NCBI GenBank assembly: GCA_027257055.1
Contig: JAPVLO010000276.1
Span: 930,001 to 994,000, forward strand
Direction of reading: 5' to 3'
Length of the DNA: 64,000 nucleotides
From: Cephalopachus bancanus
Taxonomy: Eukaryota; Chordata; Mammalia; Primates; Tarsiidae
A model generated the notes under the pieces. The model did no database searches. It was not told the origin of the DNA and saw only the letters and a list, made by a program, of their open reading frames with translations. The translations under genes were made by a program, and so were the position numbers. Positions 23,341 through 35,049 of this stretch are shown here, one piece after another; within the stretch, counting starts at the first letter, position 1; each line of letters starts with the position of its first letter.

Positions 23341-24780
23341 GGCACAGTTGTGGAGATGTGGAAGAACAACTCGAAAGGGAAGAAAGGAGGCCATGCAGAT
23401 CTGCTGGATGGGGAAGAAAAAGTGCCAGCAGAGGGGGGCTCCGTGGGGTGAAGAGCAGGCAATTGGAAGGGCAGATTTGCCTGACTCAGAAATGTCCAGA
23501 AAAGATGAAAGAACGTGAAGGAAGACACAGACTAGGGTAGGAAGGACCCCCTCATGTCTGCACAGTGTTGGGGCACTGCACCCTGTCCCCCAGACAGCTT
23601 GGCTTCATCTCCCAGTAGCCCTTCACCCTTCAGCACTTTCCCTGAGCCAGGGCTTTTTCCCTGTGCAAAAGGCCTTGCAGGCCAGGACTGCCCATGAAGC
23701 AAGAGTCATCGTCCCCACCTTCAGAAGGCAAAGTTGATTCTCAGCACTTGTGACTAGTTCTGAGTCACGTACCCAGTTGGGGACAAAGCTGCAGCTAGAA
23801 ACTCAGAGTTAGCTAATAAGTGTGGCAAGGCTTTCTCTACCTCACTCTGAGTCACTGGAGGAGAGCCCCTCGAGGGCACGTTTGTGTTTGCAAGATCTTC
23901 CCTGGGCTCAGGAATGGTTCAGCTGGCCAAGGAAGAGGCGCCAAGGTGAGAGGGGAGATGGCTGTGATGGAAGATCAGCTCTCTGTCTGATGCAACTATG
24001 CTGTGGGACAAGCGGCTTGTGTGCACTCTGATTCAACATTCATCTGTTGGTGCAGCGTTGCACATCTTCGAGTCTTCCGGTCAAGGACTTTTGCCTTCTA
24101 ACAGCTCCCTGGAGTCCCCTTGCCCTTCAGGAGCCTTTGATTTCCCCCATAATGATCCCCAGAACTGTTAGAAACCCATTCCTGGGAGACAGCAGGGAGT
24201 AGGAGACACATCAGCCTTCTTGGTGTTTGCCAGAATGGGAGAAATCTAGGGGGATGGGCTTCCGTGTTTTGGCCCATGGTGAGCATCCTTTTTACACAAC
24301 TGGGGACCCACACACACCCTCTCCACCATTCCTGGGCCTTGACAGGTGCCCATGAGCAGATAGAAGGCCCAAGGATCTCTTGCCCCTGCTGTTGGTCAGA
24401 AAATGAGAGGAGTGAGCAGGAAGAGGAGACACCACACAGACCAGAGCAGGAGGGCAGAGCTGGCAGACAGAAGGAGGGTGCCCTCGCCTCTGCTCTCTTC
24501 TCTGTCCCCTCCCCAACCCAGGCACCTACCCTGCACCAGTGATTCTTGAGACAACAGAGCCCAGTGGGTGAGCAGCTTTATAACTCTTTTCATTTCTGGC
24601 CTAGGATCCTGGGTCTGAGGGTACCAAGCTCCCACAATGGAGTCCCAGCAGGCCAGAGAGGATGAACACTTTTCTTGTAGACATCCTGTGGGTCACTCCC
24701 CCTCTGTCAGAAAAGATAAACACTACTATCTCCTCCAGAAGGTGAGATGAGAAGGGAAGAGACAGTTTCACCTGATGCAA
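23341..24780. other. Unique-looking GC-moderate sequence, no gene
   Basis: No classified repeat. 24018-24090 is the first member of a diverged direct repeat (the other is at 25738-25812). ORFs are under 95 codons and overlapping. Confidence 0.45.
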
Positions 24781-24784
24781 CAAA

Positions 24785-25060
24785 CACTTGTTCATTCATC
24801 CACATATTCATTATTTTCATTATTATTAATAATATTAATATTTAGCACCTACTATGTGCCAGGCATTGGATTCACCTCTAGGAATAAGCAGAACAGACCT
24901 GGTCCCTGCCCTCTGGAAGTTTGCAATTAGGTTGGTGTACACCTACTGGGTACCCTTCCTGGAGCCTGGCAGTGGAGGAGACGCCGGGATAAATGAGGTA
25001 AAACTTCTGCTCTCAGGAGCTCACACTTCAGTGGGAGACATGGCAACCAAGGAAACCCAT
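24785..25060 (-). mobile_element. L2 LINE fragment, reverse
   Basis: CACCTACTATGTGCCAGGCA, GACCTGGTCCCTGCCCTCTG and CAGGAGCTCACACTTCAGTG match the antisense L2 pattern. Confidence 0.7.
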
Positions 25061-25349
25061 GCCAGGCTCCCCTTGGCCAGTGGATGGCCTGAATGCCAGG
25101 GGACCCAAGAGGTTGTGCCTGCGGTGCATGGTTGGCCCTCCACCACTTTGTCTCCTCCAATATGCTTTGTACCAAGATGGTCTTCCTGACATCAGACTTG
25201 AAACTCCCTAGCTGCACTTAAAAATAACATGCTGCTATTTTCAGTTGCAATGGCCATCCTGCTTCCTCCAGAAACTTCCACTTATGGGTATAAAACCAAG
25301 AAAAAGAAGCTGGGAGGGAACCCAGGGCTCTAGATTATGATCGTGTCAC

Positions 25350-25450
25350 AGCACTTCACCTGCCCAGATCTTTATCTCTCCATGGGGAAAATGATACCTA
25401 CTTTATGTGCCACACAGGGTTGTGAGGACCTCATAAGTTAACAGATGCAA
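25350..25450 (+). mobile_element. MIR SINE fragment
   Basis: ATCTCTCCATGGGGAAAATG, CACAGGGTTGTGAGGACC and TAAGTTAACAGATGCAAAG match the MIR 3' half. Confidence 0.7.
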
Positions 25451-25454
25451 AGTA

Positions 25455-25655
25455 ATAGTAACAATAGAAATAGCTATCATTTATTGAGTGCTTGCTGCAT
25501 ACCCAGCTCTGGACAAAGAGCTTTACATGTGTTATCTCAGGAAATTCTCCGCCGGGCTTGGAAAGACTGGTTCATTGCCCAAGGTTACACAAGTAGAAAG
25601 TCGCAAGCTCAAGGTTTGAACCCGGGCTAAATCCAGGCTCAGAAGCCCCAAACAC
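25455..25655 (-). mobile_element. MIR SINE, nearly full length
   Basis: TTATTGAGTGCTTGCTGCAT, GAGCTTTACATGTGTTATCT, CCAAGGTTACACAAGTAG and GGTTTGAACCCGGGCTAAAT follow the reverse MIR from end to end. Confidence 0.88.
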
Positions 25656-25659
25656 TGCC

Positions 25660-26625
25660 AGCACTGGCTCTCACCAAAGTGCCTCACAGAATCGAGAAGG
25701 AGTGCATGATAATTCTCAAATTGTGGGGACAAATGACTGGTGTGCACTCAGATTCAAAACCCATCTGATGTCACGGTATAGCACGTCTTCAAGTCTTCCA
25801 GTTGAGGACTTGGAAGACATCTCAGGCCAAGGGTTCCTCTTCCCTCCCCTCATTCTGGGTGAGGACCCCCTTTCCCTCTCCTCCCCAACAATCCACTCCC
25901 TCTGCAGCAGGGAGTGGGGTGCCCATGACTGCCAGGCTGTCGTTGCAAGACTCATTTTTTTTAAAAAAAGGCTAAATCTCCTTGGCTACATTACCATCCA
26001 CAAGCCATCAATATTTCAGGACTATTGCTCAGCCCAGGGTGGCAGAGATGGCCCCCTCTGTGTCTGAGCAGCAGCTTCCAGTTAAAAGTTCACCACAGAA
26101 AATTTGATGCCTAATAAATTGGAGCCTTCCCTGCTTTAAATCATTTTTAAACCACAATTGCTGCACAAAATATAATTATTACAAACTGGTCATTTGTAAC
26201 AGAGAAATCTCATTAAAACGATTCCATGCTGGAAAGGCAGGTGGGCGGGGGAGGCGAGGGGGTGGCAGTGGTGGTGACAGGCGTTGGCGGGGGGACTGGA
26301 GGAGCGGGAGGCCCAGAAAAGGCTTGGAGAGGGCTAGGGGATGCTCTTAATTACAGATTGATTATTTCTGGTGATTGAGCACAGAATATAATCAGCTCAA
26401 CATTTCCAGGCTGGAGCAGAGGGGTAGGGATAGGCAGGTGACTAGGACTGAGGAATCTTCCAGACTGTCTTCTATTCTGAGCCGAGCAACTGGCCCAGGG
26501 ATGGGTCGGAGGGGATACGGACTGGTGGCTGCAGGCTGCCCCTTCAGACTTCTGGCCAGTCCCTGGCCCGGGGAGGGCGTTCCTGTTTCATCCACAGAAG
26601 AAAGAGACTACACAGTTGCTGGAAG
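25660..26625. other. Unique sequence with AT-rich conserved-like segments
   Basis: 26130-26230 (TTAAATCATTTTTAAACCAC, CAAAATATAATTATTACAAAC) and 26345-26405 (CTTAATTACAGATTGATTA) are homeodomain-site-rich islands around a G-rich patch (26240-26340). No repeat recognised; candidate non-coding regulatory DNA. Confidence 0.35.
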
Positions 26626-26629
26626 AGCC

Positions 26630-26890
26630 TTGGCCAGTTGTTGGGGAGACAGAACACTGGACTTGAAATCCAAGGACCCGGGCTCAAATCCCAATTCCAA
26701 TCCTAGCGAGCTGGTTCCTGTGAGGAGTTGATTCACTCTAAGTCCCCAAGCCTGGGTTTCCAGGTGACTGGAATGGGCCTAGACCTGACCTCCTCACCCT
26801 TCAGGCGTGGTGAGACTCACCTGAGACATGTATGTAAATTACTTTACCTGGCACACAGCAGAAGCTACAAAACGTGCAGAATTTAAATGT
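26630..26890 (+). mobile_element. MIR SINE, diverged
   Basis: GAACACTGGACTTGAAATCC, CCGGGCTCAAATCCCAATTC and TTACTTTACCTGGCACACAG sit in MIR order with small insertions. Confidence 0.7.
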
Positions 26891-27399
26891 TCTAATGAAG
26901 ATTGTGAGACGTAGAAAGCAGCTGCCAGAATAGATTGGTGGAATCCCCTTCCTGAGAGAATGTCAAGAACAAGACCGACACTGCTCTCCCAGGAAAGGTG
27001 CCGGGGATCTCGGAGAGCCCTTCTTCAAGAGAGAGGTCCAGCATCACAGAGAACCACCTGTGCCAAGTGCATGTTCACCGATAGGTTGCTGGGCACGTTT
27101 ATGAGGTCAGCACCTTGGGACTTTTCACCTTCTGCCACTGCCCCTCCCATAACCTCCAGTAGGCCTGTCTGTCCTGCAAGTGTCCGGGAGGCCACCGAGG
27201 AAACCTGCCCAGAAAGGTAGAAAGAAAGGCTGTCACCCTCCTTGTCCTAGTTATCAGCTCCAAGCTTGTTGAGACAAATGCCTCAGGCTCTGCTCTCCAG
27301 CCCCCTTGGGTCGTGGTTTTTAGTGCAGTTCAGGGTGCCTTTCTAACTTCCTAGACTTCAGCTTTCTCCCTAGGCTTGACTCAGCACACATCTCTGAGA

Positions 27400-27475
27400 T
27401 CTGTTTGTTTGTTTGTTGGGGGGAGTGTGTGTGTATAATTGTGGGGATCTATGAGTGAGTAGAACAGTGAATGTG
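27400..27475. repeat. GTTT and GT-rich low-complexity tract
   Basis: GTTTGTTTGTTTGTTGGGGG followed by GTGTGTGTGTATAATTG. Confidence 0.85.
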
Positions 27476-27794
27476 TATGTGAGAGGTGTGTTGGGAGAAG
27501 ATGAGGGGTCTCCTCTCTCAGGTCAGGTCAAGGAGTTTGGGTTCATCTCACAGACATGAATGTGCCAGTGAAAGATTCTCACTGCAGGTGAATGTGACCC
27601 AGTCTCCGTTTTAGAAAAACCCTCTGACAGCAGCATGGGGGCTGGATTAGGAGGAGAACAAGACAGAAGGAGACGTGTAAGAGGGAGACTGCTGTAGTCC
27701 TGGGGCCGCAACAGAAGGGGAAGGGCACTGACGAGAGGAGAAGAAAATGGAGGAGTCATAGATTTTCCTCCATGTCCACCTTGATGGTGATGCT

Positions 27795-28130
27795 GCGGCT
27801 TCTGTAACAAATCGCCACACATCTGGTAGCCCTAAACAGGAGACATTTATTTCCTCACACTTCTGGAGGCCAGAATTCTGAAATCAGCATCCCTGAGCTA
27901 AAATCCAAGAGTCATTGGGTCACACTCCCTCCAGAGGCTGCAGGGGAGAGTTTGTTTCTTGCTTCTTCCAGCTTCGGGTGACTACTGTCTTTCCCTGGCT
28001 TGTGGCCACATCCCTCCAGACTTCAAGGCCAGCATCCTCAAATCTCTCTCTGTTGTTTCTCCATACTGTCCTCTCCCTGTGTGTCTGTCTCCCGAGAACT
28101 TGACCAGGAAACTCCTCGCTCCCTCCAGTC
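27795..28130 (-). mobile_element. MaLR LTR (MLT1-type), reverse
   Basis: GGCTTCTGTAACAAATCGCC, ATTTATTTCCTCACACTTCTG, GAGGCCAGAATTCTGAAATC and CCAGCTTCGGGTGACTAC are reversed MLT1 landmarks. Confidence 0.82.
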
Positions 28131-28544
28131 GGGAGGAGTCCCTAGGGGAAAGAGCCTCCGTGTACCTGCCTCGCGGCAGGAACTATAGATACCATGGGCA
28201 GCCTCAGCCTCCTTGGAGGATTCTTGGGAGCAGGTGAGACCCATTCCCAGGGGACAGCTGCTTTCACATCTCCAGGCTTCTGCCGCAGACCACCAATCCC
28301 CTTGCAAGGGAAGTCCCCCTCCTGCTATCTGTGAGCCCAAACTACAGCCCATGGTCTTGTATGTGAGTATTCTCAATCCTCCAGGAGCTTCAGGGGCAGG
28401 GCCACAGGGGCAGGACCACAGTTTCTCTATATTCTCTGTTCCTAACTCCCACCCTGCCTTACATGAAACAAGACCAACACACCCGGGGCAGAGATCTTCC
28501 CAGACAACCTCAGATCAGACATGCCAGGGCATACGGGGTTTGAG

Positions 28545-28690
28545 CCTGCCATTTCTATCTTGTGGCTTTGAGTAGGTAACTTAAACTCTCTGGGCTCAGC
28601 TTCCTTTTCTACAACTTGGATATGATCATGAGAACTGATCTGCTTACTTCAGGTGGACAAAAGATTGGCATAGAGAAATTATTACAATGA
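28545..28690 (+). mobile_element. MIR SINE
   Basis: CTTGTGGCTTTGAGTAGG, TAACTTAAACTCTCTGGGC and TTTTCTACAACTTGGATATG fit a forward MIR. Confidence 0.75.
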
Positions 28691-28799
28691 TATCCATCAT
28701 CATCTTTATCACTGATTGGCCCCGAGTCGTGACAGGAGGTGTGGGGTGGTGGAGAAGGTGTCCTCCTTGTTAGCATTCTCATTGTGGATTTCTTCAGTC

Positions 28800-29280
28800 T
28801 CTCCTCTTGAGGGCTGAGGAAGAGGTGTCCAGGCTGTGCCCACCCGGGATCTCTGCATCCCACACTCCCCAAGCGCCTCTCCATGATTGGCTGGTCTGCA
28901 GAGCTCCCTGCTGGCTGGACAGGTTCTGGGTGGGAGCCGTGGGTGGCTGGGCGCCAGGAGCCCACAGAGGGGGCGCCTACATGCATGTTCGTGGGACCGT
29001 GGGTGGCTGTGCAGAGGCCTCCGTGGCTCCGAAATAGCTCTGCAGCGGTGGCGGGGACAAGCTGGTACGTGCAGCCCGGGGTGGGCTGCTGCCGAGGGTT
29101 GCCAGGGAAACCATGGCTGCAGGAGCCCCCAGCCCTTTGCCTCTTCGCCATGGAGACAGTGAGATGGAGGCAGCAAGGTTCACAGAACAGGTGGCCCCCA
29201 ACGCGGGCTTCGGCTTCGGGGAAACCATAGCACCCGCTGAGCCCACCGCCGGGGGAGGGAGCAGCCGTGGGATCAATTTT
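28800..29280. promoter_or_regulatory. GC-rich promoter-like segment with an RFX X-box-like site
   Basis: Locally GC- and CpG-enriched relative to its surroundings. GGTTGCCAGGGAAACC at 29097-29112 matches the imperfect palindrome bound by RFX factors (GTTNCC-N-GGNAAC). Starts of open frames lie just downstream (ATG at 29113), but none is a convincing exon. A distal promoter or enhancer is equally possible. Confidence 0.3.
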
Positions 29281-30680
29281 CCGATTATGAAACCATGTTC
29301 ATATGTCAATTCCTTCTCTCCTGCTTGTGGGCTTCCCCGCTCCGTTTCGTCAATCCAACCCCCTCCTCTCTCTGCTTCCTGGCTTACATTTCATGTGAGC
29401 GCAACGCTGGTCTTTGAAGAATGAAATTTGGCAGCAGTTGAGTGTCTAATATGACCTCATCCTGTCTGGTGTCTTCAGGAAAGGGCAGAGGGGGAGGTGC
29501 ACAGGGCAAAAGGCCTGTAAAATAGATGTGGGACCTGTGGGCTCTCAGGACTGAAAGTGAGCCTCCTGCCCAGTCAAGGGGACAGGGGCTCTTCTCTTCA
29601 GTCTGCCCCTGGACCCAAGTATGATAGTTTTCAGAAAACTCTCAAACTTCTCTCACCCCACCAACTCATGGGTTCTCTTCCAGTCCTTCTGGGATGCCAG
29701 GATGTGGCTGGTTAAAAACTGGGATGGGAGGGCTCTGTTGAGTCATTCTACCCAGCTCCTGTCTCAGGTGGGGGGGCAGGTCTCCCCCTCAGTGCCCAGG
29801 AAAAATGGCCACCTTAGGAAGGAGATGCCTGACCCATATTCCTGTTCCAAAGCCTTCTCCGGAGCCCACCAACCTTCTCTCACTGCACTGTAGCCCCTTC
29901 TCCTTTCCCATTTCCTAGGCTCCAAGACCTTGTTACTCTAGAAACGTTAGTTTTTGTTTGTTTATGCTGATTGAGTCATTGGTCATTTCTCCAGATAAAT
30001 GGAGAATTGAGAGCTAGAGACCCTTAGAACTCACTAACTTATAGGGACACGTTCCTGCCATTGCCATGCCCTGCCCACCACCTCCTCCATCCCTGCCCCT
30101 GCCCCTCGGTTTGGCTCCTCACACCAATACATCCATGCCCCTTCCCCCTCTTACCCTGGGCACACGACCTACCCACTCGCCCCGCCCCATCCACCCTGGC
30201 CGTCTGCCCATCTGCCCAGCTCTCTGACTTGTCTCTTGCTTGTCTAATGTTCAAGCCATCAGTTGTGACAATCATATCTGATCATTAATAATGCAATAAT
30301 GGAACAGTGACTGGAGAGACACTTGGATAATCAGCTAGCACAGGCTCATTAGTGGCACAGAACAATCACTGCGATGTAATAACAGATCCCAGGAAATTTC
30401 AATTAAACCTGGAACTTTGTTAGGGTTTCATTTTATTTTCAGCACGGCGAAGGATAGCGTAATTGCAATCAACTAAAGCCAATGCAAATCTCTTCCAAAA
30501 GAGACCCCTTCCCCTGGGTATGCGAGGGAATTAAGTCTCACTCTTCCTTCGCTCCTGCCCATCTTCATTCTGAGCTGTTTAATGAACTCCTTCTCTGCCC
30601 TGAAGAACGTTCCTACTGAGTTTCTGGTCCCACTTGACAACAGGATCAGTCTGGCTTCTTGCCTTAGGATAAAGATGATG
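29100..30680. other. Unique sequence with a conserved-like AT-rich block
   Basis: 30255-30490 is dense in TAAT/ATTA-type motifs (TGATCATTAATAATGC, TTTCAATTAAACC, GTAATTGCAATC) within otherwise GC-moderate DNA, with no repeat signature. Candidate developmental enhancer. Confidence 0.35.
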
Positions 30681-30689
30681 ATGCTAAGA

Positions 30690-30875
30690 ATTAGCATTCA
30701 CGGAGAGCTCATTGAGTGCCAGGCACTTGCTAGGTCCTCTCCATGAGTCATCTCGTTTAAACCTCGCCACGACTTCTTGAGATAGTCATTAGTATGATCA
30801 TCATTTTGCCAGTGAGGTCACTGAGTCTCAAAACAGTTGAAGAACAGGCTCTGGGTAGCACATCTCACAAATACT
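30690..30875 (-). mobile_element. MIR SINE
   Basis: CTCATTGAGTGCCAGGCACT, CATCTCGTTTAAACCTCGCC and TTTTGCCAGTGAGGTCACTG match reverse MIR. Confidence 0.85.
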
Positions 30876-30944
30876 AGTGGTGCCCACCTCTAAACCAGAC
30901 CTGCCCAAGTCTGAGGCCCATGACCGCTGGCATCCTCTCACACT

Positions 30945-31094
30945 CGCCCTGTGTCTGTCTGTCTGTCATTCTCTGTCTGTCTCTCCCACTTTCTTGCCTC
31001 TCTCTCCTCTCTCTGTCTCTGTTTCCCTGTCTCTCTCTCTGTCTGTCTCTCTTCTATTTTTTCTCCTCTCTGTCTCTGTCTCTCACTCTCTGGT
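30945..31094. repeat. CT/TCTG-rich microsatellite
   Basis: Impure polypyrimidine tract (CTGTCTGTCTGTC, then TCTCTCTCTGTCTG). The serine/leucine ORFs across it are not genes. Confidence 0.93.
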
Positions 31095-31189
31095 TAGGTA
31101 TTGAGTGAGCCTTGAAAAGGATGGGGTACCTCAAGTCCAGTGCAGCCTAGGCATCTCATGTCCGGACCTCGGCCTCCAGCCTAGGTGGT

Positions 31190-31640
31190 CAGGTGGGGAG
31201 ACTTTTTAAAAATAGCATCCCTGGCCTGGCTCGGCGGCTCAGCCTGTAATCCCAGCACTTTGGGAGGCCGATGTGAGTGGATTGCCTGAACCCGCGGGTT
31301 CGAGACCTGCCTGGGCAACTTGGCGAGACCTCATCTCAACAATGAATCCAAAAAAAAATTAGCCGGGTGTGGTAGCATGCACCTGTAGTTACAGCTACTG
31401 GGAAGGCTGAGGCAGAAGGATCGCCGGAGCCCAGCAGGTCGAGGCTGCGGTGGCCGGGAGCGGCCACTGCACTCCAGTCTGAGCGACAGAGACTCCAACT
31501 CAAAAAAATAAAAAAATAAAAAAACAACATCCCTGAATCCTGCCCCCAAATCAAACTACCTAATCTGAATCTCTGGGGATGGAGCTCAAGCATCTGCATT
31601 TTTTCAAATCTCCCTAAAGTCATTTTGAAGCACACTGTGC
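31190..31640 (+). mobile_element. MER5-like hAT MITE, split by an Alu
   Basis: Left piece ends GGGGAGACTTTTTAAAAATAG; right piece (31525-31640) has CCCCCAAATCAAACTACC, TAATCTGAATCTCTGGGGAT and CATCTGCATTTTTTC in MER5 order. Confidence 0.7.
31223..31524 (+). mobile_element. Alu SINE inside a MER5 copy
   Basis: GGCCTGGCTCGGCGGCTCAG head, intact B-box at 31297-31307, tail with AAAATAAA units. The diverged target duplication AAAAATAGCATCCCTG / AAAAACAACATCCCTG splits a MER5-like element. Confidence 0.95.
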
Positions 31641-31649
31641 TTAAAACCT

Positions 31650-32580
31650 TGCCCAGGGCTTCTCTGACTTACTAGGGGGACATGGACACAGGTGATCAAC
31701 GCAGCCCTGGGCTCATGGGTCTCGGTAGGAAAGCAAATCAAAGCCAGGCTCTTTCAGAAGAGGTATGTGGTGCTTTCCCTTCTGTGACCCCCACTCTGGC
31801 CTCCATCCCCTCATCCCTGAAGTAAGGGTTAAACCAAGCAGCCCCTAAGATGCCTTTGGCTCTGGCAGCCTGCCACTTGACCAGAAGCTTCCTAGAACAG
31901 GCAGCCCCTTATCCCAGTTCCATGGTCTGCTGGGGGAGATAATTCAGGGTTGCGAGTACCCTTTCAGAACCCCTTAAATCACCGTTTCTCTCAAGTCAAA
32001 TCACACTATTTCATACTTGCTTCTAAATTAACATTCTTTACTTAAATGTTTTTAAAAACTGAATTTTACATCATTGCTATATATGGAAATTCATAGCCCC
32101 GTCACAAATGGAAAGTAACCACACAAATTGGACCATCTCAATTCATCTTCTACATTAACAGGGGTGTGCAGACTGCACTGGCTCAGATCACCTCACCTGG
32201 TCAGCACTTCCATTCCTCAGCGTGATCCTCACTGCTGCGTGTAGTGGCACACACACCCACACCACTCACTCCGTGAAAGAGAACCCAGGAAGGTCTAAGT
32301 TTTAAAGGCAAGACTGTCCTTTCAGCCTCATTGTTGGGGGATGTTGGTTTTCGGGCCGGACTGAGGTTTGCATTTGAAGCATTGTCTTCCATAGAACGTC
32401 AGTTTTGACACCTGCAGAATGAGTATCAGGAGGCTTAAGGCAAACCTGGGCCTTATTGTGGTATGAGCTTGCCTTCTCCCACTTTCTTAGCTCTTATCAG
32501 TACACGGACAGGAAAAGGACTGACCTCTGGGAAAAGTCAGATGGATTTTTGCAGGGTGATTGGGAGGACTTTAGGAAGAT
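31650..32580. other. Unique-looking sequence, no gene
   Basis: No repeat or exon that I can support. Confidence 0.45.
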
Positions 32581-32587
32581 ATCTGTA

Positions 32588-33036
32588 CAGATGACCCTTG
32601 AACAATGCAGGGGGTTCAGGGCACTGACACCCTTGCTCAGTGGAAAATCTGCATATAACTTTGACTCCCCAAAACCTGAACTATCAAGAGCCTGCTGTTG
32701 ACCGGCAGCCTTACTGACGACATGAACAGTCCATTAATACATATTGCATATGTATATGTATTATATACCATATTTTTACAATAAAGCAAGCTAGAGAAAA
32801 GAAAACATTATTAAAAATTCATAAGGAAGAGAAAATATGTTTACTATTCATTAAGTGGAAGTGTATCATCATAAAGGTCTTCACCCTCATCGTCTTCATG
32901 TTGAGTAGGCTGAGGGGGAGGAAAGGAGAGAAGGGGTTGGTCTTACTGTCCCAGGGTGGCAGAGGCAGAGAAAAATCCACATGTAAGTGGGCTTGGACCT
33001 GTGCAGTTCAAACCTGTATTGTTCAAGGGTCAGTTG
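32588..33036. mobile_element. Tigger-family (pogo) MITE, complete second copy
   Basis: Starts CAGATGACCCTTGAACAATG and ends CAAGGGTCAGTTG with TA at 32586-32587 and 33037-33038. Collinear with the copy at 476-916 (same GAGTAGGCTGAGG and GGGGTTGGTCTT blocks). Confidence 0.9.
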
Positions 33037-33439
33037 TACTTCAAAACAGCAACCTCTCCTAACTCACAGGAGGCGCCTGTCTGCCACCATTGGCAACTCA
33101 GCGTTCTGGGTCTAGGGGCCACTTAGACTATTTGGCCTCATTTTCTCCTCTGTAAGCACTTGTTACTGTAAACACTCCACTGGGCGCTAAAAGGAGCATG
33201 ACCCAGCCCTGCCTTCATCTCTTCCAGCCATGGGGCAGACATACAACAGAGGTATATGCTATACTTTGCTCCATAGCTAATTCCACTAGGGGTTGATCCT
33301 AAGGCAGGAAGGGAGGGATTCAATCGATGCTCCCTCCCTGAAATCCTTCCTCCTGCCCTTCAATCCAAATAGAACCTACATTTGCCCTGCTTAAAATGTT
33401 AGCACTCAGCCTTATCTATCTAGATATCCATTTTGACTG

Positions 33440-33830
33440 GTAGGTAGCCTACAGGTTGAGAGCACAGGCTTGGGGGCTGGCCCTGACTAAAGATTTGCAT
33501 CACTCATGGCAGAGTATTAAGCTGTCTTAGTGTTAGTTTCCTTAACTGCAAAATAGGGACCCTACAAGGACTATGAGAGATGCTGTCTTGAAATTGCTCA
33601 GCTGAGTGCATGAAAAGGTTTAATCCTCCAGGAATGTTACATGTAGTTGTTGGTGTTTTGTTTGTTTCTCTTTTTTTAGCAGAAATTCTAGGTTTGGAAT
33701 GGGACAGTCCTGGATTCAAATACTAGATCTATACCTCGCTGTGCATACTTGACCTTGGGTTTGACTTCTATGAGCCTTATGTTCTTATAAAGATGGGTGA
33801 TCATAGTGGCCTCTCAGGCAAGCATATAAA
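33440..33830 (+). mobile_element. Two MIR SINE fragments
   Basis: First (33440-33600): GGTTGAGAGCACAGGCTTGG and GTTTCCTTAACTGCAAAATAG. Second (33695-33830): GACAGTCCTGGATTCAAAT and CTTGACCTTGGGTTTGAC. Confidence 0.75.
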
Positions 33831-34010
33831 AAAAAGGTCCCTGATGCTGCCACCTCCACCTACTGCCTTGGTGTGAGGGGGAACCCACATGACCAGCCAG
33901 CACATGGTAAGCCTAGACTGAAGGTTCAGACTTTACCTGTACAGCCCCAAGGTCCTGAGCATTCCCATTCCCATGTACTCTGTCTCACACACAGCCCAGA
34001 GGTGATCCTG

Positions 34011-34326
34011 TTTTTTTTGTTGTTGTTGTTGTTTTGGGGAGGGGTTTTGGTTTTTGTTTTTTTAGCCACGGTCTCACTCTGTTGCCTGGGCTCGAGTTCA
34101 GTGGCACAATCACAACTCACCACAGTCTCAAACTCCCACCATCTCAGCCTCTCAAGTAGCTGAGACTACAGGTATGAGCTACCACACCTGGCTAATTTTT
34201 TGATTTTTTGTAGAGACAAAGTCTCACTGTGCTGCCCAGACTGGTCTCAAACTCTGGGCTCAAGCAGTCCTCTTGCCTCGGCCTCCCAAAGTCCTGGGAT
34301 TACAGGTGTGAGCCACCGCACCCAGC
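34011..34326 (-). mobile_element. Alu SINE with GTT-rich tail
   Basis: Long T/GTTG-rich stretch (34011-34063), then GCCACGGTCTCACTCTGTTG, reaching GAGCCACCGCACCCAGCC. Older type. Confidence 0.92.
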
Positions 34327-34764
34327 CACTCTTGCTTTTTATGATCACTTTCATCATCCTGAGCCCCATGTCACTGAAAGGATGGGACCCAAACTTTACT
34401 GCTAGATCAAGACCTGCCACCCACTGTGGACAACATGACAACAATGGTTGGAGGAGGAAAGGGAAAGGATATTCCCTCCTGTCTCCTTTCTTCCATCCTA
34501 TCCCCTCCTGGCTCATGTGACCCTTCCCAGCTCCTCAAAACTCTTCCAGGCACCGTGCAGAGGAGAGACCACAACTTCTCGCAGAAGACCAGTGTCTGAG
34601 TTCTGTTCCTGCCATTGCCAGGTGAACTTGTACTTCCTCCCTCAGAGTCGCCCCATCTCTAAGGAAGACAGTGAAGCCACCGTGAGGAGAAAATGAGATG
34701 TTCACAGATGCTCAGGCTTCTCTTCCTCCTCTTTTGTATCCACAGCTTCTCAGAAGCTGCGAGA

Positions 34765-35046
34765 TTTTTTTTTTTTTTTGAGTTGGAGTCTCACGTCCAG
34801 ACTAGAGTGCAGTGGCCGCTCCCGGTCACCGCAGCCTTGACCTGCTGGGCTCTGGCGATCCTTCCGCCTCAGCCTTCCGAGTAGCCGGAATTACAGGCGC
34901 GCACTACCACACCCGGCTGATTTTTTGATTTATTGTACCGATGAGGTCTCGCTGCCCTGGCGGGTCTCGAACCCACGGGCTCAGGCAATCCACTCACCTC
35001 AGCCTCCCCAAGGCGCAGGATTACAGGCTGAGCCACTGAGCCCGGC
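34765..35046 (-). mobile_element. Alu SINE, young lineage-specific copy
   Basis: Poly-T, GAGTTGGAGTCTCACGTCC, ending GAGCCCGGC. Minus-strand B-box intact at 34963-34973. Flanking GCGAGATTTT / GTGATTTTT is a likely target duplication. Confidence 0.94.
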
Positions 35047-35049
35047 TGT

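Noticed and set aside
28609..29309. 180-, 155- and 110-codon minus-strand ORFs and 115- and 103-codon plus-strand ORFs
   Set aside because: They overlap one another around the GC-rich island and partly cross a MIR; low stop density explains them. The island is kept only as a possible regulatory segment.
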